Source of the DNA: Cryptomeria japonica
Taxonomy: Eukaryota > Streptophyta > Pinopsida > Cupressales > Cupressaceae
Assembly: GCF_030272615.1 (NCBI RefSeq)
Contig: NC_081415.1
Location: 601,421,644-601,485,643, forward strand
DNA: 64,000 bases
Direction: 5' to 3'
In this document: piece after piece, positions 37,413 to 48,902 of the stretch
Layout: each line of letters begins with the position of its first letter
Position numbering within the stretch: position 1 is the first letter of the stretch
The notes under the pieces: generated by a model
What the model was told of the DNA's origin: nothing
The model's input: only the letters and a program-made list of their open reading frames with translations
Databases searched by the model: none
Position numbers and translations under genes: made by a program

Positions 37413-38136
37413 TTCACTAGCATAGCAGACTCTCTCCTCCTCTCTTTTGTTACTTCTTCAATGTGTTATTCTCATTCTGCTATTCGTTGTCCTTAGTGTT
37501 GTCTACTTGAGGACGATGCAAAACATTGAGATCTCTTTTGGTCTCTCTAATGTTGACTCAAAAGACACATGTGTTCCCTTCTTCTAGGTGACCTTCCTTG
37601 ATTGGGGAATGAAGAAGAATTATGCATACATACATATGATATACATGAATTATCATACAGCATATTGACCCCGAGGAAAGCGAAGTCACCTTGTGCTTTG
37701 TGTTTTGTGTCTATTATCCTTGGGCTTATCTCACACTTGGGGGCTAAATCCTTGTGATAACGTGCTCCTTTCTCATTTCTTATATGTATCACTACCTTAA
37801 AGCAATCACCCCTGGTGAGGCATGTGCGATCGCTTTAATGTAGGGGGGCATACATCCCGTCCATATCTTTTCAAGATACTTGAAAATTTCTTGACAAATT
37901 TAGCTTTGCCTTGAAAATTTTTGATATCTTTCTTGCATGACTCATAGTGAGGAACCTTACTACTGATAGTCATGGTTCTCCCTCATGATCTTCCCTTTTA
38001 CTTTTTCAATCGAAGTCATAAGATCCTTAGTCCACTGGGGGTTTGGTATATCTTGCCTTCTTGACGTGGTGAAAGTCTTTCAATGTTGTTTCCTTGTACT
38101 TTACCAGAAGTATTGGCGTACGCTTATACTCCCGCT
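37413..38136. other. Element A 3' untranslated region
   Basis: Non-coding sequence between the A reading frame and its polypurine tract. It includes CACTTGGGGGCTAAAT near 37733, a second copy of the polypurine-tract motif. No gene is supported. Confidence 0.6.
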
Positions 38137-38151
38137 AAAGTGGGGGCTAAA
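38137..38151 (+). other. Polypurine tract of element A
   Basis: AAAGTGGGGGCTAAA lies directly before the TGTAGC start of the 3' LTR. Related motifs occur at about 37733 and 55303. Confidence 0.75.
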
Positions 38152-38321
38152 TGTAGCATCCTAAAATTGTGACACTTGCAATTTTGACCGCATTTGGGTC
38201 TTCACGATGGCGATGCAACACGGAACCTGAATGGAGACCCCGAAACTTGCTTATGACATCAAAAACTGCATTTTTCAGCACCCTGGCCTGATCCTCCTTG
38301 CACCCTACTATCCCTGGAGGT

Positions 38322-38412
38322 GGGACCATGGTGCCCAACACCCTGGTCCTTCAGGACTAGGGTGCCCAGCGCCCTGGTCCCCTAGGACCATGGCGCCCAG
38401 CGCCCTGGTCCC
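38322..38412. repeat. Palindromic GC-rich minisatellite, three units
   Basis: Three units of about 30 bp each pair a GGGACCATGGYGC-like arm with a GCGCCCTGGTCC-like arm. Each can fold on itself. Related sequence in the other orientation is at about 54508-54612. Confidence 0.7.
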
Positions 38413-38534
38413 TGACCCTATTTTGGGCCCGGTCTCTTTTGGGGCTTCGGGTCTTTAAGTTTGCAAGTTGGAAAATAATATTTCCTGGTTGGCCTAAGGT
38501 TGGGAAAATCAGTCTTTCAACCCTAATTGACAAG

Positions 38535-38542
38535 TATATAAA
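38535..38542 (+). promoter_or_regulatory. TATA box, 3' LTR of A
   Basis: TATATAAA at the position equivalent to 900-907. Confidence 0.55.
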
Positions 38543-39399
38543 CTACATTTCCTCTCCCATTTAAGGAAGGACATGATGGAAAAAAAGGCGGAAATGATAT
38601 TCAAACATTCAAGCATTCAAGCATTCCTTCAAGCAATTGAGCATTCTAAGTCTCCATTCAAGGCTAAGTGTTGCATTCAAGACAAGGATTCAACCATTGA
38701 AAATGAGATCACATACAACATACAACATACTACATACATTACACCTTCGCATGTAAGAATACAAACATTCTTACAACAAGGTATCAGTACTTGTTTACAT
38801 TACAAACATTTACATTTACAGCATTCTCATTTCTTGGTTAATTCCAAAACCGGGGTTTGACCTAAAGGCAAGCCCCTCATCCCTAACCCCCCAATCATCC
38901 TCTCTTTTCTATGTGTAGGTTGCAGGTACGCGGCTGTAATTGAAGATCTGGAATCCTTGTGCAGAGATGAACAGATCCACCTTCGTTTCGCGGATTTTTC
39001 GGAGGACCGTGTGCACGCCGGGCGCCATCGTCCCGTCAACTTTCGCTCAAATTTTCAAAACAGCACCGTCTCAACATTTTACTGCTAATTCCAGGTCCGC
39101 AGCTTTATCCTATATTCCTATCTCCGTTTATAAGCGAATCTTTCTCACTTTTCATGCATTCCTAGTTCAATCTTCTATCTACATTCTTTACAAAAGAGGG
39201 TATCCTTGATGTCTTAACCCTTGAAACTCATATAGAATCCAATCTTGCATTGCGTGGAATTGGATCTTGTGGGTTTCAACCCCTCTTTTGAATGTAAAGT
39301 CTCCCCTAAGTGAAAACCATCAACCCTAGTGACTCTCCCTTCTCTCTCCTTGGAGTTGGGGAGGGGAGAACGACTAGGGTTCGATTTTTCCGCTTTACA

Positions 39400-39582
39400 C
39401 ATTCCAAATCAAAACACATTTCTATAAGGTATAATTTCTTGAAAGAAAAGGTTGAAGAAAAGGAAGTCAGATTGGTTTATGTGTCTACTAAAGAACACAT
39501 TGAAGATATTATAACAAAATGATTGCCTAAAGACACTTTTGAATATCTCAGAGATCAGTTGGGGGTTACCAACCCTCCATAA
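39400..39582 (+). pseudogene. Host copia element, RNase H C-terminus
   Basis: This continues the copia RNase H frame broken at 578. The codons read HSKSKHISIRYNFL and then VSTKEHIEDIITK, the usual end of copia RNase H. A stop TGA lies at 39520-39522, and the frame continues with LPKDTFEYLRDQLGV to TAA at 39580-39582. With the target duplication counted once, the upstream FH and downstream HSKSKH join in frame. That shows these two pieces were one gene before element A arrived. Confidence 0.85.
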
Positions 39583-39845
39583 GAGACTTAATGATGTAGG
39601 AATGCATCAATCCGATAAGCTTACCAAATATTTTATTTGATCCAAATTGATGAAGATGGTGCTACTACTCAGGGGGAGTAGTCATCTGTTTGGTTCAGTA
39701 TTCTTGGCCTGGTATCTGTCCTTTGTCATTGATGTCAAAGGGGGAGAGGTGGTATTCATGTGAAAATCAGTCATATCTTTGAGGGAGATTGTTAGCATTC
39801 CTTGGCACTTGGATGTTTTTCACATTTAGTGTTGTCATCAATGCC
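39583..39845. other. Host copia 3' untranslated region
   Basis: This non-coding stretch lies between the end of the host copia pol and its polypurine tract. It carries repeated purine tracts of the type TCAAAGGGGGAGA (near 39735 and again at the true tract). Extra polypurine-tract copies of this kind are typical of Sirevirus-type copia elements. No reading frame is supported here. Confidence 0.6.
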
Positions 39846-39857
39846 AAAGGGGGAGAT
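39846..39857 (+). other. Polypurine tract of host copia element
   Basis: AAAGGGGGAGA followed by TT lies directly before the TGTTGG start of the LTR. This is the plus-strand priming site for reverse transcription. Confidence 0.75.
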
Positions 39858-41072
39858 TGTTGGAAATATGCTAGATTTGATTAAGTGTTTTCATTGATGT
39901 CAACACTATATCCCGATTACAGACTATCCCAGTTAGTCTTGGTGATCTTCTTGGTTTTGGCTATTATTCTGATCTGGTATGATCAAACTTCTGCAATCGG
40001 TTTTGGATGCTTATTCTATTTGGTTACATACTTTCTATATTCTATTGGTTCATGATTTGGTGCTTTGGGTGTCATCACTTTTGGTATTTACTAATACTGA
40101 CTAGTTTCTGGCTTTACTGGCTTGCCTTTGCTATCCCGATTAGCTTTACCAGTATCCATTATTTGGTGACTTGGTTAGTGGATTTTGGGTCTGGCTTATG
40201 GAATTGGTTTCTATCATGCTGAAGGTACTTCTTGATCATGTTTTGAGTATTTGGTGACTTTGTATTGGATGGAGTGTTGTTATGATGGTCCTATTTGGAT
40301 CTAGTTAGAATTTTTGTTATTTCACTAAGGGTTTCTACCGATTGGTGAAGCGTGTTGGATTTTGGTCTTAGTGGAATCTTTGACAGATATAATTATTTGA
40401 ATACTTGATTTAGGTCCTTGCTATGTAATGTAATCATAATATTGGTCTGGTGGCATCGTATGATGTATTTTTTGCAATTATGGGTTTATGGGTTTAGCCG
40501 ACCTTGTCAATAAGGTTGATGATCTATATTTATAAGTGACTTATTCATGTAACTTGGATATCGATGGGATGGGTGGTTATGTCTACATTATCAAAGGAAG
40601 GGTTATGTGTGAATAAAGTCATATCATTCATGTGAAGGTTGGAAAGGTTTTGTATTATAGAGAAGACATCAATGCTTAACCTAAACTGTATCAAGCATTA
40701 GTAGATGTTACTTTCACAGTTCATTTTTTTCAGATTGTAGTCCAATGTTTATTTAAGTCAGTGAGACTTCCCTTTTTGATTAGTAGTGCACTCTAGGTTG
40801 TTGACCTTTCTGCAAGTGTAGACCCCATTGTAATTATTCATAATACTACTACATACTATTCATTTGATTGTGGGTAGGGTTTCCCACCATGGTTTTTCCC
40901 TTTCTGGGTTTTCCATGTCACTTATCGGTGTTATGTGTGTTGTACCTTCATGATATATCTTTCATTATGTTGTGCTCTAGTATAAGGTTTGTAATTGAAT
41001 TAATTATTGTACTTGTGAGTAAAATGATTCACCCCCCTCTCAGTTTACTGTTGGTATTAGATCATTCCAATA
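39858..41072 (+). repeat. 3' LTR of host copia element
   Basis: The LTR starts TGTTGGAAATATG after a polypurine tract. It ends near ATCATTCCAATA, where the expected CA has become TA. A pyrimidine-rich CACCCCCCTCTCAG lies shortly before the end, as in Sirevirus-type LTRs. The partner 5' LTR is outside the window. The segment near 40781-40850 resembles the LTR fragment at the right edge (63928-64000). The hydrophobic reading frame at 40007-40222 inside it is chance. The right boundary is inferred from the terminal motif, with no second copy to confirm it. Confidence 0.65.
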
Positions 41073-41919
41073 GTTACTATCCCACCATTTGATGTAGTTG
41101 CATTGCACTCTAACATCATCATTAAATGGGACCACTATGTTTGTCTACTCATCGTCTAAATCTGTGAACTCTATCTCATCCATAGTAGGCCTAGGGACTG
41201 CTCCTAGTCTCATGATAGCTCGAGAGTGTCGTATGTAGATCGCTATGCTTGAGGGAACAACCTGCTCTAGACCAAATTGTCGCCTCACTTGGTAAAAGTA
41301 GAATTGGATGACAATATAGTTGTGGCAACACTCTAGAAAGTGGTTACCTTGCATAAGGTGAAGCTATTGTGCTAATTTGGCCAAGTGGCCATCTGTCAGT
41401 ATGGCCTCCACACAATATTATCTGGTCACCATCTGTCTATAGTCACTCTCCAATGTAACAAATCACCCATCTACCATGGTCTAGTGAGTGGATAAGCATA
41501 TGACCTAGTCTCATCAATATCCACATCTATTGGATACCATTCCAACCTAGTACATGTAATGTGCTCGAATATCCAGACCTATAGAAGGGTACAAGTCATC
41601 AATCTCCTTCCCTCTCCATATACAAAATCTTCCAAATCATGGTAGATATGGACTAGCATGCTCCATCTCTATGAGAATATAGTGTGTTGGTCCTCCATTG
41701 CATGGATGACATATGTAAAGATCCCGTGCATGTGTTTGCCTTGCATGTTGGGGCATATAGCTATCCCCACTATAGCTACCATGAATCTCATCACAATAAA
41801 AAATATGCCAATAGGGTGAAGCAACCAATGAATGAGTATCTGACCCCTCATCTTTGAGCACATGATTCTATCGATACAATATATCTACTCTCTCCTCAAG
41901 GTTGTCAACATGAGATTTA
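41073..41919 (-). pseudogene. Degenerate minus-strand gene downstream of PMD
   Basis: On the minus strand this stretch continues away from the PMD fragment (41920-42071). Fragments such as VRRQFGLEQVVP (about 41255-41290), of a type seen in plant mobile domain proteins, can be read between stops and shifts. The alternative frame at 41637-41863 was not recognised. I treat it as the broken 3' part of the same gene, probably itself from a transposon. The left limit is unclear because it abuts the host copia LTR. Confidence 0.45.
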
Positions 41920-42071
41920 TCTAGTACCTAACTATATGTCCTCTGATAGGGAGTCTATGAATGCAATAGACATCCTCTAATGTGATTATCATCTCTCCCA
42001 TATGTAAGACAAAGGTGGAGGTATCCAAATCCCACCTCTCCATCAAGGCCATAAGTATTACCACATGAAAC
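41920..42071 (-). pseudogene. Plant mobile domain (PMD) fragment, part 2
   Basis: Minus-strand reading: MALMERWDLDTSTF, HMGEMIITLEDVYCI and LPIRGHIV. This is the core pattern of the plant mobile domain (LVERW...THTF...GE.TVTL.DV..LLGLPIDG). The domain occurs in plant transposons and in MAIN-type host proteins. Element B interrupts it at 42071. With the 5-bp duplication counted once, the upstream part (54262-54400) joins in frame as MKFHVVILMAL. A stop follows the domain. Which of the two sources this copy came from cannot be told. Confidence 0.75.
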
Positions 42072-43278
42072 TATTGCTATTTACTAAGTTGTCATTAGTT
42101 TTATGCCCAAAGTCATTCTATATACTCTAGTCAGTTAATTCTACCGAAAAGTGCAGTCAGTAAACACCAAGGTCACCAGTGTTAGTTACAAAAGAAAGAC
42201 AAGGCATTGAGATGATACACAATGAGCTGTGAACCGAGACATATGCAGACTGTCTATCGAGTAGCAAAGAAGGAGTACCGAGTTAATCTAAACTGAGTGA
42301 AAACGTGTTACCAGATTTAATGAACCTAGACACACATGTGAAATGTGTTAAATAATTTGAGAAGATGAAACCGTTACTACATAGGAAATTGCATTTAAAG
42401 ATTTTGTATGATTTTGAGGAAGAATATCCAATAAAATAATTTCTATGTTTATTCATTCAATAAAAAATGTTTGTATGATTGAAGCATGAATAGATCATCA
42501 TCTCAGAGATCTATATACAAAATGATTTGAGTATATGATATGATATATATGAAAAGTCAATCAAGAAAAGCAACACAAAGGAATGACATAGTTCAGTAAG
42601 AAGAAAGAAGATTGATAGAGATAATCATAGGTTACCAAGAAGGTTTCAGAGAATAGTTTAAGAGGACAGAGTATATAGAAGTGGTTATCGAGTTGATTTA
42701 TCAATTATCGAGGAATGCTATGAGCAAGGTAATTTTATATTGAGCACATAAAGTCTACTATAACATTTCAGATGTGAAGTTGTAGATATCTTGTAAAGAT
42801 TTTTGACTAAAATTTTAAGTTGTAATAGAAACCTTTAACAGGGTAAAAGACTCTATTAAAGTCTTTGAATTGTAAAGCCTTTAACCAAGTACAACATTTT
42901 TGTAGAAGTGTTTGTAAAATATTTTAGAAAGGTAGATCTAAAGATCTTTATACTCCTAACAGGGCAAGCTATCAGAAATGGCTAAACATGTAGCTCTAAC
43001 CGAGCAATCTTGATTACTGCAGTAGTGAAGTTGTGGGTTCCATCCCCACCACAGTTTTTCTCTCTAACTAAGAGTTTTTGTGTGACCAAAAATCTTTGTG
43101 TTATCGAGTGATATTTTGATGTACGTTATTTCTATGATTATGTTTCAGTATTACGTATCTTTGAGATCAACAATACATAGTTTGTGTTTATCAGTAAAAT
43201 TGGTTTTTAAGAATTTTTTTGAAGTACTGATTCACCCCTCCCCTCTCAGTACATTAGCCTTCCAAGTAAGACCTAACA
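42072..43278 (+). repeat. 5' LTR of element B
   Basis: Matches 48903-49631 plus 53760-54261. It lacks a segment of about 22 bp present in the 3' copy after position 49082. The first bases TA replace TG. Confidence 0.88.
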
Positions 43279-43280
43279 AT

Positions 43281-43292
43281 TGGTATCAAAGC
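43281..43292 (+). other. Primer binding site of element B
   Basis: TGGTATCAAAGC two bases after the LTR, one base different from the tRNA-Met site TGGTATCAGAGC. Confidence 0.75.
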
Positions 43293-43340
43293 CATATTAT
43301 TGGTAAAGGGTCTAACAACCTAAAGAGAATGATCCTATCA

Positions 43341-44696
43341 ATGGAAGCCTATAAATAATCTCGCACGATTGTGAATCTTCAAGAAGAATTGGATCATGCT
43401 AATCAAATGATTGCAAATATGTAGAGGCAAATGCAGAGATCACTGAAAGTTATAAGAAGGTTGTCTGATGATTTACAAGACTCACAAGAGTTGGTGGAAC
43501 AAATTGAGACATCATCTGAGAACAACATATCAGAAGAATCTGAAGAAATGATTGCAGAACTGAAAGAAAAGAACAAAGCACTTAATGAACAACTAAAAGC
43601 AATGAGAAGGGAACATGAGTATTTTAGCACATAGATGACTGAAAATCTTGATGCGTTGAGAATAGCTGAAGATAATAAGCAAATTATAGAAGGAGAAAAA
43701 CAACAGCTAGAAGCAATGGTGTCTGCAAAGAATGAGGAAATATCAAGGATGACTGTAGTTCAACATAATCTGTCTGATCAATTGGACTATGCACATCATG
43801 AAGCTACACTAAAATAAAATGAGAACCAACCATTGAAACTTGAAATATCAAGATTGACTGATGAACTAGAAGCAGAAAAGAAATCAAAAGAAACATTGAA
43901 GAAAAGCCATGAAGCATCAAGAATGTTGGATGGACAACTGAATATGAGAAAACCCAACAAAAATGTAGGACTCAGTTACAAAGGAAACAACTCTACCGAG
44001 AAATGGATCAACACTATCGAGAAAGGAGAATCATCTAAGAAAGTTGGAAACAAAGAGAACATCAAGGACAAGAAGCCTATTTGCAACTACTGTGGAAAAC
44101 AAGGACATACTACCAATGCTTACCAGATTAGAAAAGGTAAGCAACCAGATGTTACTAGGTTTTATGGTTATTGTTACAATTGCAATACGTATGGTCACAC
44201 ATCTAAGCAATGTAGAACAAAGTCTGTCAACAATTATCAGAAGGCAAAATACAAAGGGTTTTGCAAAAATTGCAATAGATATGGACACAATACTGAGAAA
44301 TGTTGGTTTAAGTAGAAAAACTATATGTGGACTCCACACCGAGAAAACACTAGAAGCTACCAAACTCACACAAATCTCAATCGACAATATACTTCAGTAC
44401 CATGGGATTACAATACAAGAATTTGGTGTGAATGTTGTGGAAGGTATGGACATATAAGTGCAAACTATATGATAAGGTTTGGAATGAACAATCAGAGATC
44501 ATGGAGAAATCCAAGAATGGCATGTTTTCATTGTCACAAAGTTGGACACATAGCTAAAGGCTACAGAGACCAACCAAGAGGAGATACTAAGGAGATAAGA
44601 AGCAAGTTGCAGAAATTTTGGAAAAAGAAGGAAAATGTGTCAACTAATGAAGGAAGCACCTTATGTACTGAGTTAGGTGCATCTATTTCAAATTAG
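43341..44696 (+). pseudogene. Element B coiled-coil, five-knuckle Gag-like protein
   Basis: A single frame runs from ATG 43341 with stops near 43356, 43422, 43632, 43815 and 44313. The first 190 or so codons are heptad-rich coiled coil (EEMIAELKEKNKALNEQL). Five CCHC-like knuckles follow: CNYCGKQGHTTNAY, CYNCNTYGHTSKQC, CKNCNRYGHNTEKC, CECCGRYGHISANY and CFHCHKVGHIAKGY. The first, fourth and fifth have Tyr in place of the last Cys. The usual N-terminal capsid domain of copia Gag is missing, as the coiled coil starts soon after the primer site. Its likely role was RNA binding and particle assembly with a helper's capsid (inference). Confidence 0.75.
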
Positions 44697-45215
44697 TCAA
44701 TAAAGGTATGAAGGGACTGCATTCTCAAAGGTTATATCTTAACAGTTCCTATATATTTGTGCACTTAATTCCAAAATCTGCATAGCTAAGATGCAATAGA
44801 AAGTTCAAAAAATTATCTAGTCTTTTGATTTACCAGAGAATTCGGTAAAAGTAGTAAACCTGTCTAGTTGGTAAAAGCTTATAAGAGAGTTAGTTGGTAA
44901 AGTGAAACCAATTGCATTTAATGCATATTTAACCTAACCACACGAATCCCGATAAGGTCAAAAGGAGATATTTAAAGTATTGAGCGCGGCCATTTTTTTA
45001 CTTACCAGTTTTCAAAGTGCAAAGCAGAGCAAATCAAAAGGCGATCAAACATTTCCAAGAGCGAATTCAAGGTATTTAGCAAATCTAAAGCCTCATTTTG
45101 GCAAGTTAACTGATCAAGTCAAGTTGTGAATATTTGTGAAGTATTTACTAATTTGGAAGCATTTTTTGGTTATTTGAAACCCTAAGCTACTTCGTAAGTA
45201 GAATTTCAGTTTGAA
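44697..45215. other. Spacer before second frame of element B
   Basis: No reading frame. The last 200 bp resemble a plant 5' untranslated leader (AAACCCTAAGC shortly before ATG 45216), suggesting the next frame came with its own upstream sequence. Confidence 0.4.
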
Positions 45216-48200
45216 ATGGCCCCCAAAGTTCAGAAACCCATTGTAGTAGAAACCATTGAGAAGCCTACACTGAAATACACATTACCTCCCAAAGTGGCTT
45301 TCGAACCCGATGAGAAAACTGCATTCTCTCTTATTTTGGATAGGGTTTTGTTGATCAAAGATGTTAGATTTTATACCAAGTGTAGAGTTGATGAGCTAGG
45401 TCATACTGAGATTAAGGATATGTATGATAAATTGTGCACTGATGGAAATTTGGATAGAAAGTTTGAGCATATCAAAGTCAAGAGATTAACTAAAGCGCTA
45501 ACCTATCCTCGAGTTTTCAAACCCCAATGGGTCAAATTTGCCTTGAGCTGAGTACATAACGATTTTATGTGGCTAGAGGATCAACCTTTCAAGATCACCA
45601 AGGAGATTATTCACATGATAACTGGATACCCTATATTTGACCATGCTTGAGCACAGAAGATGATTTCACATAAATAATTGACAACATTAATAGGTGTTGA
45701 GTCTGATAGTAGAGGTCTTAAGTTGAACAATGTGACAGATGCAAAACTTAATTTTGCTATTAGAGTTAGTGGTTATTGTTTCTTCCAGTCAGCAAGAGAA
45801 AATATTGTACCGTGTGCAGCTGTAGATTTGGCCTATAAAACTGTTAAAAAGGGTATGCAAATTGATTTATGTGAAGTGATGTTGAAGAATCTTTTTGAAA
45901 ATCTAAATACAATAAGGAAATCGAAGAAGAATAATACTGCTAACACACTAAAGTTTGGGTCACTCTTAGTGTGTATGTTCTTCTATTTTCATAAATTCTT
46001 TCCATCAGTTGGTAATGTTGTTTGGGAATTACATCAACCTATCACCCATCAAATAAATGACTTCATCAATAAGCTAGGTGATAATTTCAATATGATAATG
46101 GATCACTACTTCAACAAATTCCAAGAAAAGATGCATAGCAGGTACAGGATTCCACCTCAGCTAGTGGAAAAATACAGGGATACTATATGTTTTGAATTGG
46201 ATACAGACTACTATTATGTCAATGCAGTAGAACCCAGGACTCAATCATTACCCCCTATGGGTTATGAGATATATTTTAACATTGCTCAATAATAGATAGA
46301 TGCCTTTTTAGCACTTCCAAGGCATGCTACCAAGAAAAGATATGGCACATATGAAGAGGTGAAAGAGAAAGTAAAAATGAGCATTGTTGTTCCGAAGGTT
46401 GCCAAAAAAGCCACCAGAATGATCAAGGATTTAACTGAAAAGTTTGGAGAAGGTTATACCTCCACTCCTACCAAGAGTGATCAACTTTCAATCGAGAATC
46501 TAAAGCTCAAGAAGTAGCAATTACACTGAGCATCAAGTTGCCAAAGGGCAAATTTTTGAAAAGAAAGAAATAGGATGCAACCAAGGTATCATTGACCCCA
46601 CCAGTGAAGCGACCAAACACTAGATCATCTGTTGTGTCACCCAGTAAAAAGAAAAATAATGTAGAAATTCCTAAGGTTACAAAAACTTATAGAAAGAAGA
46701 ATAGAAAACTAATTTTGGAAAGTGACATAGAGTCAGAAGATGTAAATAAACTTTAGATTGTAAAAAGCACAAAGGAAGATGTACATAGTGTTGACAATTT
46801 TTGTGCAAAATTGAAGGAATATGGTGGATTTGGGTCATTTAGATATGTAAAATATGATACTAGAACAGATTAAGAGAAGAGGCAAATAGAAGAGACTATA
46901 ATTAGTACACTTCTCAAGTTCCTAGTAGTTCCATTGGAAGTGACTGGTTTTCTTCCAAAAGCATGATACTCACATATTGATAATAGATGGAAACATGCTA
47001 TGGACTCGGAGAAGCAAATAAGAGAAAGAGTTTTGGTATATCTCTTTCCAGATATGTCGGTAGATGAAATTAGAGATCACTTGAAAAACTACCAGACAAA
47101 TTTTCAAGAAAACAAAAGGCCTTAAAAATGATGAATGGACTATATCTTGAAGTTGAAAATGAAACCAAAGAGAAATGGAAGAAGATATTCAGGATTTAGA
47201 CTAAAGAGCCAAAAGGTGAAGAATAAATAGTTGACATCACTGAGCAGTATCCTGCTTCCACTATTCAGATAGATGAGGATGTCATAAACACTGAAGCATA
47301 GGAAGGAGAGATGATAGAAGGAAGCACCTATGCCAAACTGGTGTCTAGTGAATCAGTTTTGGAATAGGTTAATCCTTATCCTCTAATCACCCAACAAGTC
47401 TCAACCGAGAAACCTCAGGACACAGATGAAGGCATAGAGGCTCCAAAGGATAAACAAGATGAACCTACCTCTCAGGCCACCAGTGAGAAAAATTCACAAG
47501 TACCTTCAAGCATCAAGATAATTGCCACTAAAATTCCAAGCAAGGAAACATCGAAGGATACAACAGAGGCTACAAGAACCAACAAAAGTGTTTCCTCTAC
47601 CGAGCAACATACCGAGGAAGGACAAGTCTCCAAAGCCATTATACCCATTCAATCAGCAAAGGCATCATCATCAAAGGAGAAGAAAGCAAAGAGACATAGT
47701 TTTAAGGTAGATTTGTTAAAGCCTATTGTGCTACGGAATGTTGACCTAACAAAATTGAAGGGGCAAGCACTGATAGAATTTGGTGAGCTTTGTAAAGCCA
47801 AAGCAGAGCAGGAAAGACAGATAGCTATTCAACAAAAAAACTGAGTACTTCAGAAGGTCAAAACATTATTGATAGAAATGATACCTGAAGCTACCATCAA
47901 TAAAGATGTTGTCATCCATGTGCAACTGGATGAACTACTCACTCAATTGGAGGAATCTGGAGTAGAAGCATCAGAATACCTTAGCAAATTGAAGGAAAAA
48001 GAGCTAACTGCCAAGATGATTGGAGAAGTGTAGAAAGCAACTGCTATAGGTAAGCTAAAGCTTATTGAATTCATTGCTGAGTTGTCCCCTCAACTCAAGC
48101 ATATTATTTATTTATTTAAGAAGTTATGTACATTTTTATTCTTCATCAAAGATATCAAGAATAAGACTGAAGTCATTGAAAAAGAGATCACCAATCTCTC

Positions 48201-48576
48201 AAATAAATTGACTACCGAGCCAAATTCTCTTCAAAAGTTTTATACAAGGCTACAAACACTTATGGCTCAATAGTTAGAACTTCAGAATGAAGAGCATAAA
48301 ATAAGGATGGATATCATGACTCTTCACACATTATTTATTCCCCAATTGTCATCAGTTCAAGAGAAGATACACCGAGCTACCCAATTGTCAACTCAACTCA
48401 CGGGAAGCACTTTAGATGGTTTGATCACACTGTCAGCTGATATTACAAATCAGATTACAATACTGGAAAGTGTCAAGGATGCACTTAAGCACACTCTTAC
48501 AGAAGCTCATACAAAGTATAAATCTATCTTTGATCAGTTGCCCCACCAAATGGTAACTAGTTTTGATGTTTGTTAA
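45216..48576 (+). pseudogene. Element B second frame, unknown family
   Basis: This is a long degenerate frame where pol would be expected. ATG 45216 opens MAPKVQKPIVVETIEKPTL. A globular part runs through 46292 with stops near 45549, 45648 and 45675 (FMWLEDQPFKITKEIIHMI, VWELHQPITHQINDFINKL). A frameshift near 46500 leads to a Lys-rich, acidic middle (KRKK, ESDIESEDV). The C-terminal part is helical (EIEKEITNLSNKL-like at 48160-48270, then 48307-48576) and ends FDVC. The layout is an N-terminal globular domain, a charged middle and a C-terminal coiled coil. That layout resembles the extra frame in the LINE at 52.0-53.5 kb. I do not recognise the family. It could be an envelope-like or captured host sequence. 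Confidence 0.55.
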
Positions 48577-48889
48577 AAGGGGGAGTGTACCGAACATGAC
48601 CGAGCATGAATATCTGAGTGTACAAAATTTATCATATATATCGAGTGTACAGTTGAAATTGTTAGGGGGAGCATGGAACATCAGGAGCATGTAACATCAA
48701 GAGCATGGAAATACAAAGCATGGAACATCAAGTTATGTACAGAATATTGATAAGGGGTGTATGCATTTGAGTATGTATTTGAGTATGTATTTGAACATTG
48801 TATATACTGATATTTCAGTTTATTTTTGCAAATATAAATTTTGTATTATGACTTTGAAAGGAGTTTTGTCAAACATACCAAACTAATGT

Positions 48890-48902
48890 CAAAAGGGAAG
48901 AT
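48890..48902 (+). other. Polypurine tract of element B
   Basis: CAAAAGGGAAGAT directly precedes the TGTTGC of the 3' LTR. Confidence 0.65.

Larger units (their letters stand above)
579..39399 (+). mobile_element. Element A: gypsy-like Gag-protease retrotransposon
   Basis: This LTR retrotransposon is inserted in the RNase H gene of the host copia. It has LTRs at 579-1779 and 38152-39399, both TG...CA, and a primer binding site at 1783. The polypurine tract is at 38137. Flanks are CATTA (574-578) and CATTC (39400-39404), a 5-bp target duplication with one change. The internal part is 1780-6296 plus 37331-38151, about 5.3 kb; the rest is the inserted copia array. It encodes Gag, a retropepsin-like domain and a tail, but no reverse transcriptase, RNase H or integrase. 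The C-x2-H-x4-H-x4-C knuckle and the LGYPWL motif point to Ty3/gypsy. Mobility would have needed enzymes from another element. Confidence 0.85.
38152..39399 (+). repeat. 3' LTR of element A
   Basis: Matches the 5' LTR from TGTAGCATCC to CGCTTTACA. It is 47 bp longer, because the GC-rich hairpin region (38322-38412) holds three palindromic units where the 5' LTR has one. The CATTCAAG run is shorter. The TATA box is at 38535-38542. CATTC follows as target duplication. Confidence 0.9.

Noticed and set aside
40007-40222. Hydrophobic 71-residue frame as a membrane protein
   Set aside because: It lies inside an LTR rich in T and TGG/TTT codons. It has no conserved features and is expected by chance.
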